Shown here: piece after piece, positions 52,525 to 60,548 of the stretch
How the letters are laid out: every line of letters begins with the position of its first letter
Position numbering within the stretch: position 1 is the first letter of the stretch
Source: Kangiella profundi
GTDB lineage: Bacteria; Pseudomonadota; Gammaproteobacteria; Enterobacterales; Kangiellaceae
Length of the DNA stretch: 64,000 nucleotides
Direction of reading: 5' to 3'
Assembly (NCBI RefSeq): GCF_002838765.1
Contig: NZ_CP025120.1
Location: 1,612,001 to 1,676,000 of the forward strand
Made by a program: the position numbers and the translations under genes
The notes under the pieces: model-generated
Databases searched by the model: none
Told to the model about the DNA's origin: nothing
Seen by the model: only the letters and a program-made list of their open reading frames with translations

Positions 52525-52539
52525 AACTTCGCCTATAAT
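52512..52539 (+). promoter_or_regulatory. Sigma-70 type promoter of the LysR gene
   Basis: TTGAGC (52512-52517) and TATAAT (52534-52539) with a 16-base spacer, 48 bases before ATG 52587. The -10 is a perfect consensus; the -35 matches four of six positions. Confidence 0.6.
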
Positions 52540-52586
52540 AACTCAAATTCATTATTTTCATTAAATCGATAACTTATAGGAATGGC

Positions 52587-53453
52587 ATGGATACGGACCT
52601 ACTGCGAACCTTTCTCAGCGTTGCCAGCATTGGCTCTTTTACACTGGCTGCCAAAAAGTTGCAATTGACCCAACCTGCTTTGAGCAAACGCATCAAAAGG
52701 CTGGAAGCCATTGTAGGCACTAACCTGTTTGACCGGGTTGGCAATCATGTTATTGAAACCGAGGCCGGTCGCCTGTTACGCCAACAAGCACCCGCTATTC
52801 TCGGTGGCATTGACAACACACTTCAGGAAATACGGGATCTTACCGGCAAAGTCAGTGGCCAGCTGCACATCGGAACCAGCCATTATATTGGCCTGCACCT
52901 GCTTCCCAATTACCTTGAGCATTATATCGATACCTACCCCGAAGTGGATCTCAACATTGACTTCATTGACTCAGAGCTCGCTTATGAGCGTGTATTGACA
53001 GGCGATCTCGAGTTGGCGCTATTAACCTTCCCCAATCAGGCAGACCCAAGACTCAATCATCAGCTTATCTGGCAAGAAGCCCTACAAATGGTCTGCCATA
53101 AAGATTATGAGCTGCTGAATCATGACAACCCCACCAGCCAGCTCAGCCGCTATCCTTGCATTCTACCGCCCGCCCATACCTTTCCACGAGAATTGTTTGA
53201 GCAGCAGCTTGATGCATTAGGAGTACATCTTGGCAAAGTGAAAACGGCCAATTACCTGGAAGTCATCGCTAAATTGGTCGCCTGCAAAATGGGCTGGACT
53301 CTGCTCCCCGAGCGACTGGTCAGTGAACCATTAACGGTTATCAGCAAAGAAAGAAACCTGTCGGTTCGTAGCATGGGCATCATCTACCGCACCAATAAAA
53401 CGCTCTCCAATGCGGCACAGGCACTGGTGGATTTATTACACCAGCAGCAGTAA
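52587..53453 (+). CDS. LysR family transcriptional regulator, divergent from leuC
   Basis: 288-residue LysR-type activator with a helix-turn-helix (SFTLAAKKLQLTQPALSKRI, about 17-36) and an effector domain from about residue 90 (GQLHIGTSHYIGLHLLPN). Divergent from leuCDB, and likely its regulator, as LysR genes commonly control their divergent neighbour; effector could be an intermediate of leucine synthesis (inference). Confidence 0.87.
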   Translation: MDTDLLRTFLSVASIGSFTLAAKKLQLTQPALSKRIKRLEAIVGTNLFDRVGNHVIETEAGRLLRQQAPAILGGIDNTLQEIRDLTGKVSGQLHIGTSHYIGLHLLPNYLEHYIDTYPEVDLNIDFIDSELAYERVLTGDLELALLTFPNQADPRLNHQLIWQEALQMVCHKDYELLNHDNPTSQLSRYPCILPPAHTFPRELFEQQLDALGVHLGKVKTANYLEVIAKLVACKMGWTLLPERLVSEPLTVISKERNLSVRSMGIIYRTNKTLSNAAQALVDLLHQQQ

Positions 53454-53483
53454 TCTAGTAAGCAAACACTAGAGGGAATACTT

Positions 53484-53996
53484 ATGAAAATAACAGCCTT
53501 TATCATTCTATTATTGGCATCGTTTATCGCCAAAGCCGAAGTTAGGGAAGTGTCAGATCAACACTTCATCGTATCAATAAAAACTACTTTAATGGCTCCC
53601 AAGGAGCAAGCCTATCAGCAGTTCCTACACATCGGCGATTGGTGGCAGGATAGCCACACCTGGTTTGGTGATGCCTCAGCAATGTCCATTGAACCTGAAG
53701 CGGGAGGCTGTTTCTGCGAGCGGAATGGTGATAAACAAGCACTTCATATGACTGTCTCCAATATCAATCCTGAGATAAGCATCCAAATGACTGGTGGCTT
53801 AGGGCCTTTGCAATCTTTGGCCGTAAATGGGCATATGCTTTGGAAATTCGAGTCCACTGAAGATGGCAATACCACACTCACCCTAACCTACAGAGTCACA
53901 GGTTTTGTTAATCAGAAAACAGAAGACTGGTCGAAAGCGGTCAACGGAGTTTTGCAGCAACAGGTGGATAGTTTATCCAAATTATTGAACGAATAA
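53484..53996 (+). CDS. Exported SRPBCC-fold protein
   Basis: 170 residues with a signal peptide (MKITAFIILLLASFIAKA). The remainder has the SRPBCC (START-like) pattern, with IGDWWQDSHTWFGDASAM, CFCERNGDKQALHM and a long C-terminal helix. Such folds bind hydrophobic ligands; the ligand is unknown. 30 bases after the LysR stop, likely co-transcribed. Ends at a strong bidirectional terminator. Confidence 0.75.
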   Translation: MKITAFIILLLASFIAKAEVREVSDQHFIVSIKTTLMAPKEQAYQQFLHIGDWWQDSHTWFGDASAMSIEPEAGGCFCERNGDKQALHMTVSNINPEISIQMTGGLGPLQSLAVNGHMLWKFESTEDGNTTLTLTYRVTGFVNQKTEDWSKAVNGVLQQQVDSLSKLLNE

Positions 53997-54024
53997 AAAA
54001 AGCCCGCACTGCGGGCTTTTTTTA
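53995..54024. terminator. Bidirectional terminator
   Basis: AGCCCGC (54001-54007), ACT, GCGGGCT (54011-54017), with an A-run before and a T-run after. It serves the SRPBCC gene on the plus strand and the DUF3185 gene on the minus strand. Confidence 0.92.
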
Positions 54025-54033
54025 ATTTATGTC

Positions 54034-54237
54034 TTACTTCTTCCCAAACACTAACTGTAACAACCCAACCAAGGCAAGAATACCGCCACCAATCATTAGC
54101 CAGGTAGCTTTATCAGAGAAAGAGCCGGTCCAAGCCTCGCGGATTTGCTCTTCAGCGCCTTGAGTCATATTGTAGCCCCAGAAAAATAGAGCAATACCGG
54201 CAACTAAAACCACCACTGAAATAATTTTATTGTTCAT
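54034..54237 (-). CDS. DUF3185 small membrane protein
   Basis: 67 residues from ATG 54237, selected because GGGGA precedes it; the longer reading adds a basic tail without signals. Two hydrophobic helices (ISVVVLVAGIALFFWGY; LMIGGGILALVGLLQLVFG) flank a polar loop GAEEQIREAWTGSFSDKAT. Known family of unknown function. Confidence 0.78.
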   Translation of the reverse strand: MNNKIISVVVLVAGIALFFWGYNMTQGAEEQIREAWTGSFSDKATWLMIGGGILALVGLLQLVFGKK

Positions 54238-54309
54238 TGTTTTCCCCTTTTGTGTTGATAAATAACGTTTTTCCAATACCCATCATAATGAAACTTATTA
54301 ACTAAGCAA

Positions 54310-55578
54310 TTATTGTTGCTGGGCGTGGTTCTCAACCTGGGTCCATACGCGCAGTAAATTACCCGATAGAATCTTGGCAATCTCTTCCTCGCTATAGCCT
54401 CGAACCAATAGACCTTCTATTAAATTCGGATAGGTAGCAACGTCTTTTAGGCCTGTTGGCAGGCTGTCACCAACGCCATCGTAATCTGAGCCAATACCGA
54501 CATAATCGACACCAACCAGTTTTATAACGTGGTCGAAGTGATCAAGTACAACTTCAAGATCGGCAAACTCAAATGGTTTTTCTGCGCGGTATTGCTTGGT
54601 AAATTCCATCACACTTTCATGTTCTGCGGTTACGCCCGTTTCTTCCATAAATTGTTGGCGGGCTTCTTTGTAAGCATCATAGTTATCTCGAGAAGCTTGC
54701 GAAACGAAGGTTGAGCCAAAGTTAATGAAGATAACACCGCCGTTATCTGCAAGTGCCTTTATCATCTCGTCGCTCATATTCCGCTCAAAACCGGGCGTAT
54801 AATGGCGCGCTGAGGAATGACTGGCAATGACCGGGACTTCTGACACTTCAAGTACGTCATAGAAGGCTTTGTCCGATAAATGAGACACATCGACCATCAT
54901 GCCAAGACGATTCATTTCTTTGACCACTTCACGACCAAAATCACTCAAGCCATCATTTGGACGTGCTTCATCATAAGAAGAATCTGATAAATGATTGCTC
55001 AACGAATGCGCCAAGGTTATGTAGCGAATACCTCTGTCAAAGAAATATTCGACATTGGCTAAATCGCCTTCTATCGGAGAACCATTTTCCATACCCATTG
55101 GTAATGAAATCAACCCCTGTCTAAAATTGCGCAATAAGTCACCAGGAGACATCGCCAGAGCAAATTTATCCGGGGAGTCAACAGCCATTTTTTCGACCAT
55201 ATCGATCAGTTGTTCAGCCTGCTCTTTACTACCGCCCTTCTCTTCAAGATCAGCCGGTGTATAAATCGACATGAATGGTGCATCTAATCCGCCTCTAACA
55301 GCACGCGGATAGTCAAAGTCTCCGCCTTCTGTTGCCTGACTGACATCATCATATTTTTCCAATAATCGATGAGGTACATCAATGTGAGTATCTGCAATGA
55401 TGTATTTTTTACTAATTTCTTCTGCTTTAGCACTATAATCAACAGGCTTTTCAGCAACTTCTACCTCAGCAACAACCTCAGTTTTTACCGGCTGCTCAGC
55501 GGCCTCCTCCTGCTGGCATGCAGTCAAAGCACTCAACGAAATCGCAACGACTAATGTACTCAGAAATGTCTTTTTCAT
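54310..55578 (-). CDS. Lipoprotein membrane dipeptidase (M19)
   Basis: 422 residues; lipobox LTAC, Cys21, then an acidic linker. The M19 zinc site is complete: His65 and Asp67 (DTHIDVPH), the bridging Glu of MGMENGS, and the histidines of DVSHLSD and ASHSSARH, with Asp in GIGSDYDG. It cleaves dipeptides, perhaps with D-residues, at the envelope. Contrast the altered homologue at 19662-20828. Ends near a strong terminator. Confidence 0.9.
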   Translation of the reverse strand: MKKTFLSTLVVAISLSALTACQQEEAAEQPVKTEVVAEVEVAEKPVDYSAKAEEISKKYIIADTHIDVPHRLLEKYDDVSQATEGGDFDYPRAVRGGLDAPFMSIYTPADLEEKGGSKEQAEQLIDMVEKMAVDSPDKFALAMSPGDLLRNFRQGLISLPMGMENGSPIEGDLANVEYFFDRGIRYITLAHSLSNHLSDSSYDEARPNDGLSDFGREVVKEMNRLGMMVDVSHLSDKAFYDVLEVSEVPVIASHSSARHYTPGFERNMSDEMIKALADNGGVIFINFGSTFVSQASRDNYDAYKEARQQFMEETGVTAEHESVMEFTKQYRAEKPFEFADLEVVLDHFDHVIKLVGVDYVGIGSDYDGVGDSLPTGLKDVATYPNLIEGLLVRGYSEEEIAKILSGNLLRVWTQVENHAQQQ

Positions 55579-55662
55579 GGGCTCTCTCTATACTTTGCTT
55601 GACTTTAAAACTTTATAGCATCATAAACACTCGTATTCAGAATGCAATCTACAGAGCGATAA

Positions 55663-55911
55663 ATGCCCCTAGAAGAACACCCACAGAAGTCCCAGCAAGA
55701 GCTTATCGATGCCATTAATCAAGTGATGCCCTTCGGCAAATACCAGGGTAGACGCCTGCTTGAGCTACCAGAACCCTATCTGGTCTGGTTTCACAAAGAA
55801 GGATTCCCAAAAAACAAGTTAGGTCGTCAATTAGCGCTGATTTATGAGGTAAAACTTAATGGACTTGAAGGAATGTTAAAGCCCTTACTTAAAGCAAAAC
55901 AGGCCAAATAA
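55663..55911 (+). CDS. DUF3820 family protein
   Basis: 82 residues of DUF3820, with the motif VMPFGKYQGRRLLELPEPYLVW. Small cytoplasmic protein of unknown function, often related to nuclease-associated modules. Divergent from the M19 lipoprotein gene; 62 bases before the helicase. Confidence 0.82.
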   Translation: MPLEEHPQKSQQELIDAINQVMPFGKYQGRRLLELPEPYLVWFHKEGFPKNKLGRQLALIYEVKLNGLEGMLKPLLKAKQAK

Positions 55912-55973
55912 TTACCACTATTAATTACAATCAGTGTTAAAATAGCGCCAGTTATTTTCAACCGGTTATTCAA

Positions 55974-57329
55974 GTGTCTGAGACATCAATATTCCAGAGC
56001 CTTCATTCTGGCCTTCAAAAAGCGTTAGAAAAATTAAAGCTTCATACTCCAACTGAAGTTCAACAGCAGTCCATTCAACCCATTCTGGATGGGCAGGATG
56101 TTATGGTTAGTGCCGAAACGGGCTCAGGCAAAACCGCCGCTTTCTTGCTCCCGATTATTCATAAATTATTAGAAAAACCATCTCGTCACACCAGTACACG
56201 AGTATTGATTTTAGCTCCGACGCGCGAGCTAGCACGCCAAATCAACAAGCATGCCAAGGATCTCACCCAATTTACTTCAATAAAAACCGGCTTAATCATC
56301 GGTGGAGCTGAGTACAAATATCAGCAATCAATTTTCCGCGACAATCCAGAAATCATTATCGCAACACCTGGCCGTATGCTTGAGCATTGTGAAAAAGAAA
56401 GCGCTGATCTGAATGATCTCGAATATCTGGTCATTGATGAAGCAGATAAAATGTTCGAAATGGGCTTCACCGACGATGTACAGGCAATAGCAGGCTACTG
56501 TAACTCAGAAAGACAAACACTGCTGTTCTCGGCTACACTCAAAACAAAAGGCATCAGGCATTTAACGGATTATTTGATGGATGAGCCTGAAGCCATTGTC
56601 CTGAACTCCTTTGAAGCTAAGAACGACGCAATTGAGCAATTCATCATCACTGCTGATGACTTAAACCATAAAGAAAAGCTCACACAATGGTTATTGGCCA
56701 ACGAAGAGTATCGTAAGGCCATTGTCTTCTGTAATACCAAAGAACAGGTTGATCGTCTAGGTGGATTGATCCGCTATCATAAAATTGCTGCCGGAACGCT
56801 ACATGGCGATATTTCGCAAAGCGTTCGTAACCATGTAATGACTCAATTCAGAGACAGTAAGATTAAGGTATTAATCGCCTCTGATGTTGCTGCTCGCGGG
56901 ATTGATGTTAAAGATATTGATCTTGTAATTAACTTCGATATGGCACACAACGCAGAAGATTATATCCACCGCATCGGTCGTACGGCTCGAGCTGGTGAGA
57001 CGGGTACAGCAATATCTTTAATCAGTCATCGAGAATGGAACTTGATGGTTACTATTGAAAAAGCCATTAGTGGTAAGTTTCAGTTAAAAACCATCAAAGA
57101 GCTTCAGGGAAAATACAAAGGTCCTAAGAAACTCAAAGCAAGCGGCAAAGCGGCTGGCACTAAAAAGAAAAAAGATGGCGCAAAGAAATTAACCGCTCGT
57201 GAGAAGAAACGACTGGAAAAGAAACAGGGCAAAAAATCAGCAGCTCCGGCCCAATCAAATAAACCGAAAAAGAAATTCGGTGCTGTCATGGTTGATGCAG
57301 GCGAATCGCCTATGAAGAAAAAGTCCTGA
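55974..57329 (+). CDS. DEAD-box RNA helicase, SrmB-like
   Basis: 451 residues. Motifs in order: Q-motif HTPTEVQQQSIQP, ETGSGKT (motif I), PTRELA, TPGR, DEAD (IDEADKMFEMGF), SAT, and HRIGRTARAGE (motif VI). Similarity to SrmB, including the TADDLNHKEKL region, suggests a role in ribosome large-subunit assembly; RhlE-like use is possible. The lysine-rich tail (from about 385) binds RNA. GTG start at 55974, as no better ATG exists. Confidence 0.88.
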   Translation: MSETSIFQSLHSGLQKALEKLKLHTPTEVQQQSIQPILDGQDVMVSAETGSGKTAAFLLPIIHKLLEKPSRHTSTRVLILAPTRELARQINKHAKDLTQFTSIKTGLIIGGAEYKYQQSIFRDNPEIIIATPGRMLEHCEKESADLNDLEYLVIDEADKMFEMGFTDDVQAIAGYCNSERQTLLFSATLKTKGIRHLTDYLMDEPEAIVLNSFEAKNDAIEQFIITADDLNHKEKLTQWLLANEEYRKAIVFCNTKEQVDRLGGLIRYHKIAAGTLHGDISQSVRNHVMTQFRDSKIKVLIASDVAARGIDVKDIDLVINFDMAHNAEDYIHRIGRTARAGETGTAISLISHREWNLMVTIEKAISGKFQLKTIKELQGKYKGPKKLKASGKAAGTKKKKDGAKKLTAREKKRLEKKQGKKSAAPAQSNKPKKKFGAVMVDAGESPMKKKS

Positions 57330-57365
57330 GCGACTTAAAGAATAGAATAGATTCTGGAACGTTTT

Positions 57366-58001
57366 ATGGCAATAGATGATTTACGTCGTGAATACCTGCT
57401 AACCAAACTCCATCGTTCGGACTTGGCGGATAACCCCATTGAACAGTTTCAACTCTGGTTACAACAGGCCATCGAGTTCGATCTGAATGATCCTACTGCA
57501 ATGGTTCTCAGCACGGTTGATAAAGATCACTGCCCCAGCCAGCGTATTGTGCTGCTAAAAGATGTCAGTGATAAAGGATTTGTTTTTTATACCAACAGCC
57601 AAAGCAACAAGGCGCAACAGATTACAGAGAATCCGAATGTTAGCCTGCACTTCCCATGGCATAAAATGGACCGCCAAATCTCAATTAAAGGCACAGCGGA
57701 AAAACTGGGTATCAAGGAAACACTGGCTTACTTTACTAAGAGGCCACGTGAAAGTCAGATTGCAGCCTGGGCATCACAACAAAGCCGCCCTATCAAGAGT
57801 CGCGATCTATTAATACAACAGTTTGAGAAGATGAAAGCTCGTTTTGCTAAGGGTGAAGTGCCATTACCTGATTTCTGGAGTGGCTATAGAGTGAAGCCTT
57901 TGAGCATTGAGTTTTGGCAAGGAGGCGCACATCGCCTACATGACCGCTTTGTCTATACAAAAAATGAAACGGGCTGGACCATCGAACGGCTAATGCCTTA
58001 G
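57366..58001 (+). CDS. pdxH: Pyridoxamine/pyridoxine 5'-phosphate oxidase
   Basis: 211-residue FMN enzyme oxidising PNP or PMP to PLP. The split-barrel motifs QRIVLLKDVSDKGFVFYTN, PNVSLHFPWHKMDRQI and the C-terminal FWQGGAHRLHDRF are clear. Complements PdxB encoded nearby on the other strand. Ends at a shared terminator with the cold-shock gene. Confidence 0.95.
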   Translation: MAIDDLRREYLLTKLHRSDLADNPIEQFQLWLQQAIEFDLNDPTAMVLSTVDKDHCPSQRIVLLKDVSDKGFVFYTNSQSNKAQQITENPNVSLHFPWHKMDRQISIKGTAEKLGIKETLAYFTKRPRESQIAAWASQQSRPIKSRDLLIQQFEKMKARFAKGEVPLPDFWSGYRVKPLSIEFWQGGAHRLHDRFVYTKNETGWTIERLMP

Positions 58002-58030
58002 CCAATTATTGACACCTTTAAGTCAGGCAA

Positions 58031-58062
58031 AAAAAAAGCAAGCACCAAGTGCTTGCTTTTCT
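58031..58062. terminator. Bidirectional terminator between pdxH and the cold-shock gene
   Basis: AAAGCAAGCAC (58035-58045), CAA, GTGCTTGCTTT (58049-58059), with A- and T-runs on both sides. Serves both convergent genes. Confidence 0.9.
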
Positions 58063-58095
58063 GTATTACGATTTAAGACTGTTTATTTAACAGAA

Positions 58096-58305
58096 TTAAA
58101 GAGCAGTAATATTTTCAGCTTGTGGGCCTTTCTGGCCGTCAGTCAAGGTAAACTCAACTTGTTGACCTTCTGCCAAAGTTTTGAATCCAGAGCTAGCAAT
58201 AGCGCTGAAATGAGCAAAAACGTCTGGACCGTTTTCTTGCTCGATAAAACCAAAACCTTTAGCTTCGTTGAACCATTTAACGGTTCCTTTAACTGTTTTA
58301 GACAT
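58096..58305 (-). CDS. Cold-shock protein (CspA family)
   Basis: 69 residues with RNP1 KGFGFI and RNP2 VFAHF motifs. A single-strand nucleic-acid binding OB-fold. The start at ATG 58305 has AGGA upstream; longer reading rejected. Upstream lies about 250 bases to the next gene, consistent with the long leader of cold-induced csp transcripts; a -35/-10 pair at 58483-58508 has a short 14-base spacer. Confidence 0.93.
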   Translation of the reverse strand: MSKTVKGTVKWFNEAKGFGFIEQENGPDVFAHFSAIASSGFKTLAEGQQVEFTLTDGQKGPQAENITAL

Positions 58306-58482
58306 AATAAATATCCTGTAATTTAAATTGGGTATTTTACCCAGATATAATGGTGCCTTCATGAGGCATGAATAGCGTGAAATACTGGCTGAGAATTTTG
58401 AAACTACAGAACGGAGTACTACGAATAAAACTGCGATTTGGAGTGTATAAATACTTAGGTCATTCTTTCTAGCTGTGGCCAG

Positions 58483-58508
58483 CTTATAGTAGTTTGAACT
58501 ATTGTCAA
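58483..58508 (-). promoter_or_regulatory. Possible promoter of the cold-shock gene
   Basis: Minus strand TTGACA (58503-58508) and TATAAG (58483-58488), with a 14-base spacer that is shorter than usual, so tentative. It would give a leader of roughly 170 bases before ATG 58305, as in cspA-type genes. Confidence 0.3.
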
Positions 58509-58553
58509 CATATATCGTTCAAATGCTGCTTTTATTTCAAAAATAGTTACACT

Positions 58554-58790
58554 TCAACTTCGATATATATCGACCAGCAAGACAATAAAGCCACCTATCA
58601 TACTGATTAATCCAGCAATTACGATAAACAGTGCAACCAAACCAGCAAAAACCTGAAAGCCACCTTCCGGCAAATAAGCAGAACCCCAAAGCAGTGGCAG
58701 CCCAATAAATAACGACATGGCGAAACTTAAACTTATGATTTTCCAGCCGCGAGGCATTCTGCTAGTGATGATATACTCGATTGGATTCAC
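58554..58790 (-). CDS. Small membrane protein overlapping pdxB
   Basis: 78 residues, GTG start, with two hydrophobic segments (IISLSFAMSLFIGLPLLWGS and VFAGLVALFIVIAGLISMIGG). Its start overlaps the pdxB stop (GTGA), so translation is coupled. Not recognised. Confidence 0.65.
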   Translation of the reverse strand: MNPIEYIITSRMPRGWKIISLSFAMSLFIGLPLLWGSAYLPEGGFQVFAGLVALFIVIAGLISMIGGFIVLLVDIYRS

Positions 58791-59872
58791 GATAACTCCA
58801 AGAACTCTAGTCGTTGCGGGTAGTTTTTTCGCAGATTATCAAACTCCTCAGCAATAGTCGCCCCACTTCGTCTCAATACTTCCTCCAGTTTTTGACGCAT
58901 CTGCTGGTCATCACTTTTTATGTCATAAAAACTGCGTAAGCTTTGATACAGAAAGCCTGTATCCGAACTCAACTTAACAGGAGGATTCCACTTCGGAGCT
59001 TCAGGCAATAAATCCCTCAGGGCAAATTTGGGCACCATACCCAGCCATTGACACACTGACTGGTACAGTTGATAAGTGCCACGAATTTTTCCTTCCTGCG
59101 AGTAGCCAGCGATATGAGGAGTTGAAATCAAGGACTGCTTGAACAGTTCCACATTCAAATCAGGTTCGTTTTCCCAGACATCAAGAACAAAATCAATATC
59201 TTTACCGGCCTGTTTGCAGTGCAGTGCCGCTGTGTTATCCACAACAGCTCCACGTGAACTGTTAATCAACAGTCCGCCCGGTTGCATAACAGAAAGAAAT
59301 TTCTCATCAATTAAATGATGACTTGCATGTAGCCCACGATTCGTCAAAGGGACATGGCAGGTCACGATATCGCATTGCTGAATAGCCTGTATCGGAACAA
59401 ACTGACGAGAGTCACCCTGCTCTTCCAGAGGTGGGTCATTCAATAGATACTCAATACCTAATAGCTCCAAAATCTGTGCAACTTTGGAGCCGACATTCCC
59501 CGCGCCAATGATTCCCACCGTGCACTGTCTTAGGTCTTTCTGTTTGTGATCGGCCCAAAAGGCAATTGCAGCCAGAACATATTCAGCTACCGCTTGTGCA
59601 TTACAGCCTGGAGCATAGGCAAACTCGATACCCTGCTCTAAAAGATAACCTTGGTCGATATGATCAGTCCCAATCGTTGCACTGCCGACAAATCTAACCT
59701 TGGTGCCCTGCAACAAATCCTGATTAACCTGAGTAACCGAACGAACCAATAAAACATCAGCGTCCAGTAAATGCTCTTTGTTTATTTTTCGTCCAGCCAC
59801 AGTTACTACTGTAGCAAAAGAGCCAAACAGCTCTTGTACCAAAGGCATATTTTCATCAGCAACAATTTTCAT
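58787..59872 (-). CDS. pdxB: Erythronate-4-phosphate dehydrogenase
   Basis: 361-residue NAD-dependent D-2-hydroxyacid dehydrogenase of PLP synthesis. N-terminal MKIVADENMPLVQELFG, NAD motif VGIIGAGNVGSKVAQ, and the catalytic segment INSSRGAVVDN identify PdxB, with the C-terminal dimerisation domain. ATG 59872 chosen on family grounds. Divergent from folE. Confidence 0.93.
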   Translation of the reverse strand: MKIVADENMPLVQELFGSFATVVTVAGRKINKEHLLDADVLLVRSVTQVNQDLLQGTKVRFVGSATIGTDHIDQGYLLEQGIEFAYAPGCNAQAVAEYVLAAIAFWADHKQKDLRQCTVGIIGAGNVGSKVAQILELLGIEYLLNDPPLEEQGDSRQFVPIQAIQQCDIVTCHVPLTNRGLHASHHLIDEKFLSVMQPGGLLINSSRGAVVDNTAALHCKQAGKDIDFVLDVWENEPDLNVELFKQSLISTPHIAGYSQEGKIRGTYQLYQSVCQWLGMVPKFALRDLLPEAPKWNPPVKLSSDTGFLYQSLRSFYDIKSDDQQMRQKLEEVLRRSGATIAEEFDNLRKNYPQRLEFLELS

Positions 59873-59968
59873 TTCAACTGCAGGGCCTTCACACAAAACT
59901 CATAATTATTTGGGTATTGTAGCGATATCTATTAGAATTACGACTGAAACGACCGCAGAGTAAGATAA

Positions 59969-60526
59969 ATGTCCGATAAACTAGAAAACTTATACCGCGA
60001 AATCCTGGTAGAGATTGGCGAAGATATATCCCGAAATGGTATTTTAGATACCCCCAAGCGTGCTGCTAAAGCAATGAAGTTCCTGACTCATGGTTATGAG
60101 CAGGATTTAGATGAAGTGGTTAATGGCGCTATTTTCGATTCCGACAATGACGCCATGGTTATTGTTAAAGATATCGAACTCTATTCCATGTGTGAACACC
60201 ACATATTGCCATTCATCGGCAAGGTTCATGTTGGCTATCTACCAACCGGTAAAGTGATTGGCCTTTCTAAAATTGCTCGAATAGTTGATATGTTCGCACG
60301 ACGTCTGCAGATTCAGGAAAATCTGACCAAGCAGATTGCACATGCCGTTCAGGATGTTACAGGCGCAGCAGGTGTTGGTGTTATCGTCGAAGCTAAGCAC
60401 ATGTGCATGATGATGCGTGGTGTAGAAAAGCAGAACTCTGTTATGACCAGTTCAACTATGCTTGGTCAGTTCCGCTCCTCACAAAACACGCGCAACGAAT
60501 TCTTAACCCTGATCGAAAAACGATAA
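59969..60526 (+). CDS. folE: GTP cyclohydrolase I
   Basis: 185 residues. Converts GTP to dihydroneopterin triphosphate for folate synthesis. The zinc-binding [19 protein letters not shown] and [14 protein letters not shown] motifs are present. Complements pabB in this window for folate. Its stop lies in a 7-base triplet repeat (60520-60540). Confidence 0.96.
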   Translation: MSDKLENLYREILVEIGEDISRNGILDTPKRAAKAMKFLTHGYEQDLDEVVNGAIFDSDNDAMVIVKDIELYSMCEHHILPFIGKVHVGYLPTGKVIGLSKIARIVDMFARRLQIQENLTKQIAHAVQDVTGAAGVGVIVEAKHMCMMMRGVEKQNSVMTSSTMLGQFRSSQNTRNEFLTLIEKR

Positions 60527-60540
60527 ACGATAAACGATAA
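60520..60540. repeat. Triple ACGATAA repeat at folE end
   Basis: Three consecutive copies of ACGATAA; the folE stop codon TAA is in the first copy. No function seen; possibly replication slippage. Confidence 0.6.
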
Positions 60541-60548
60541 CCCCTGCA

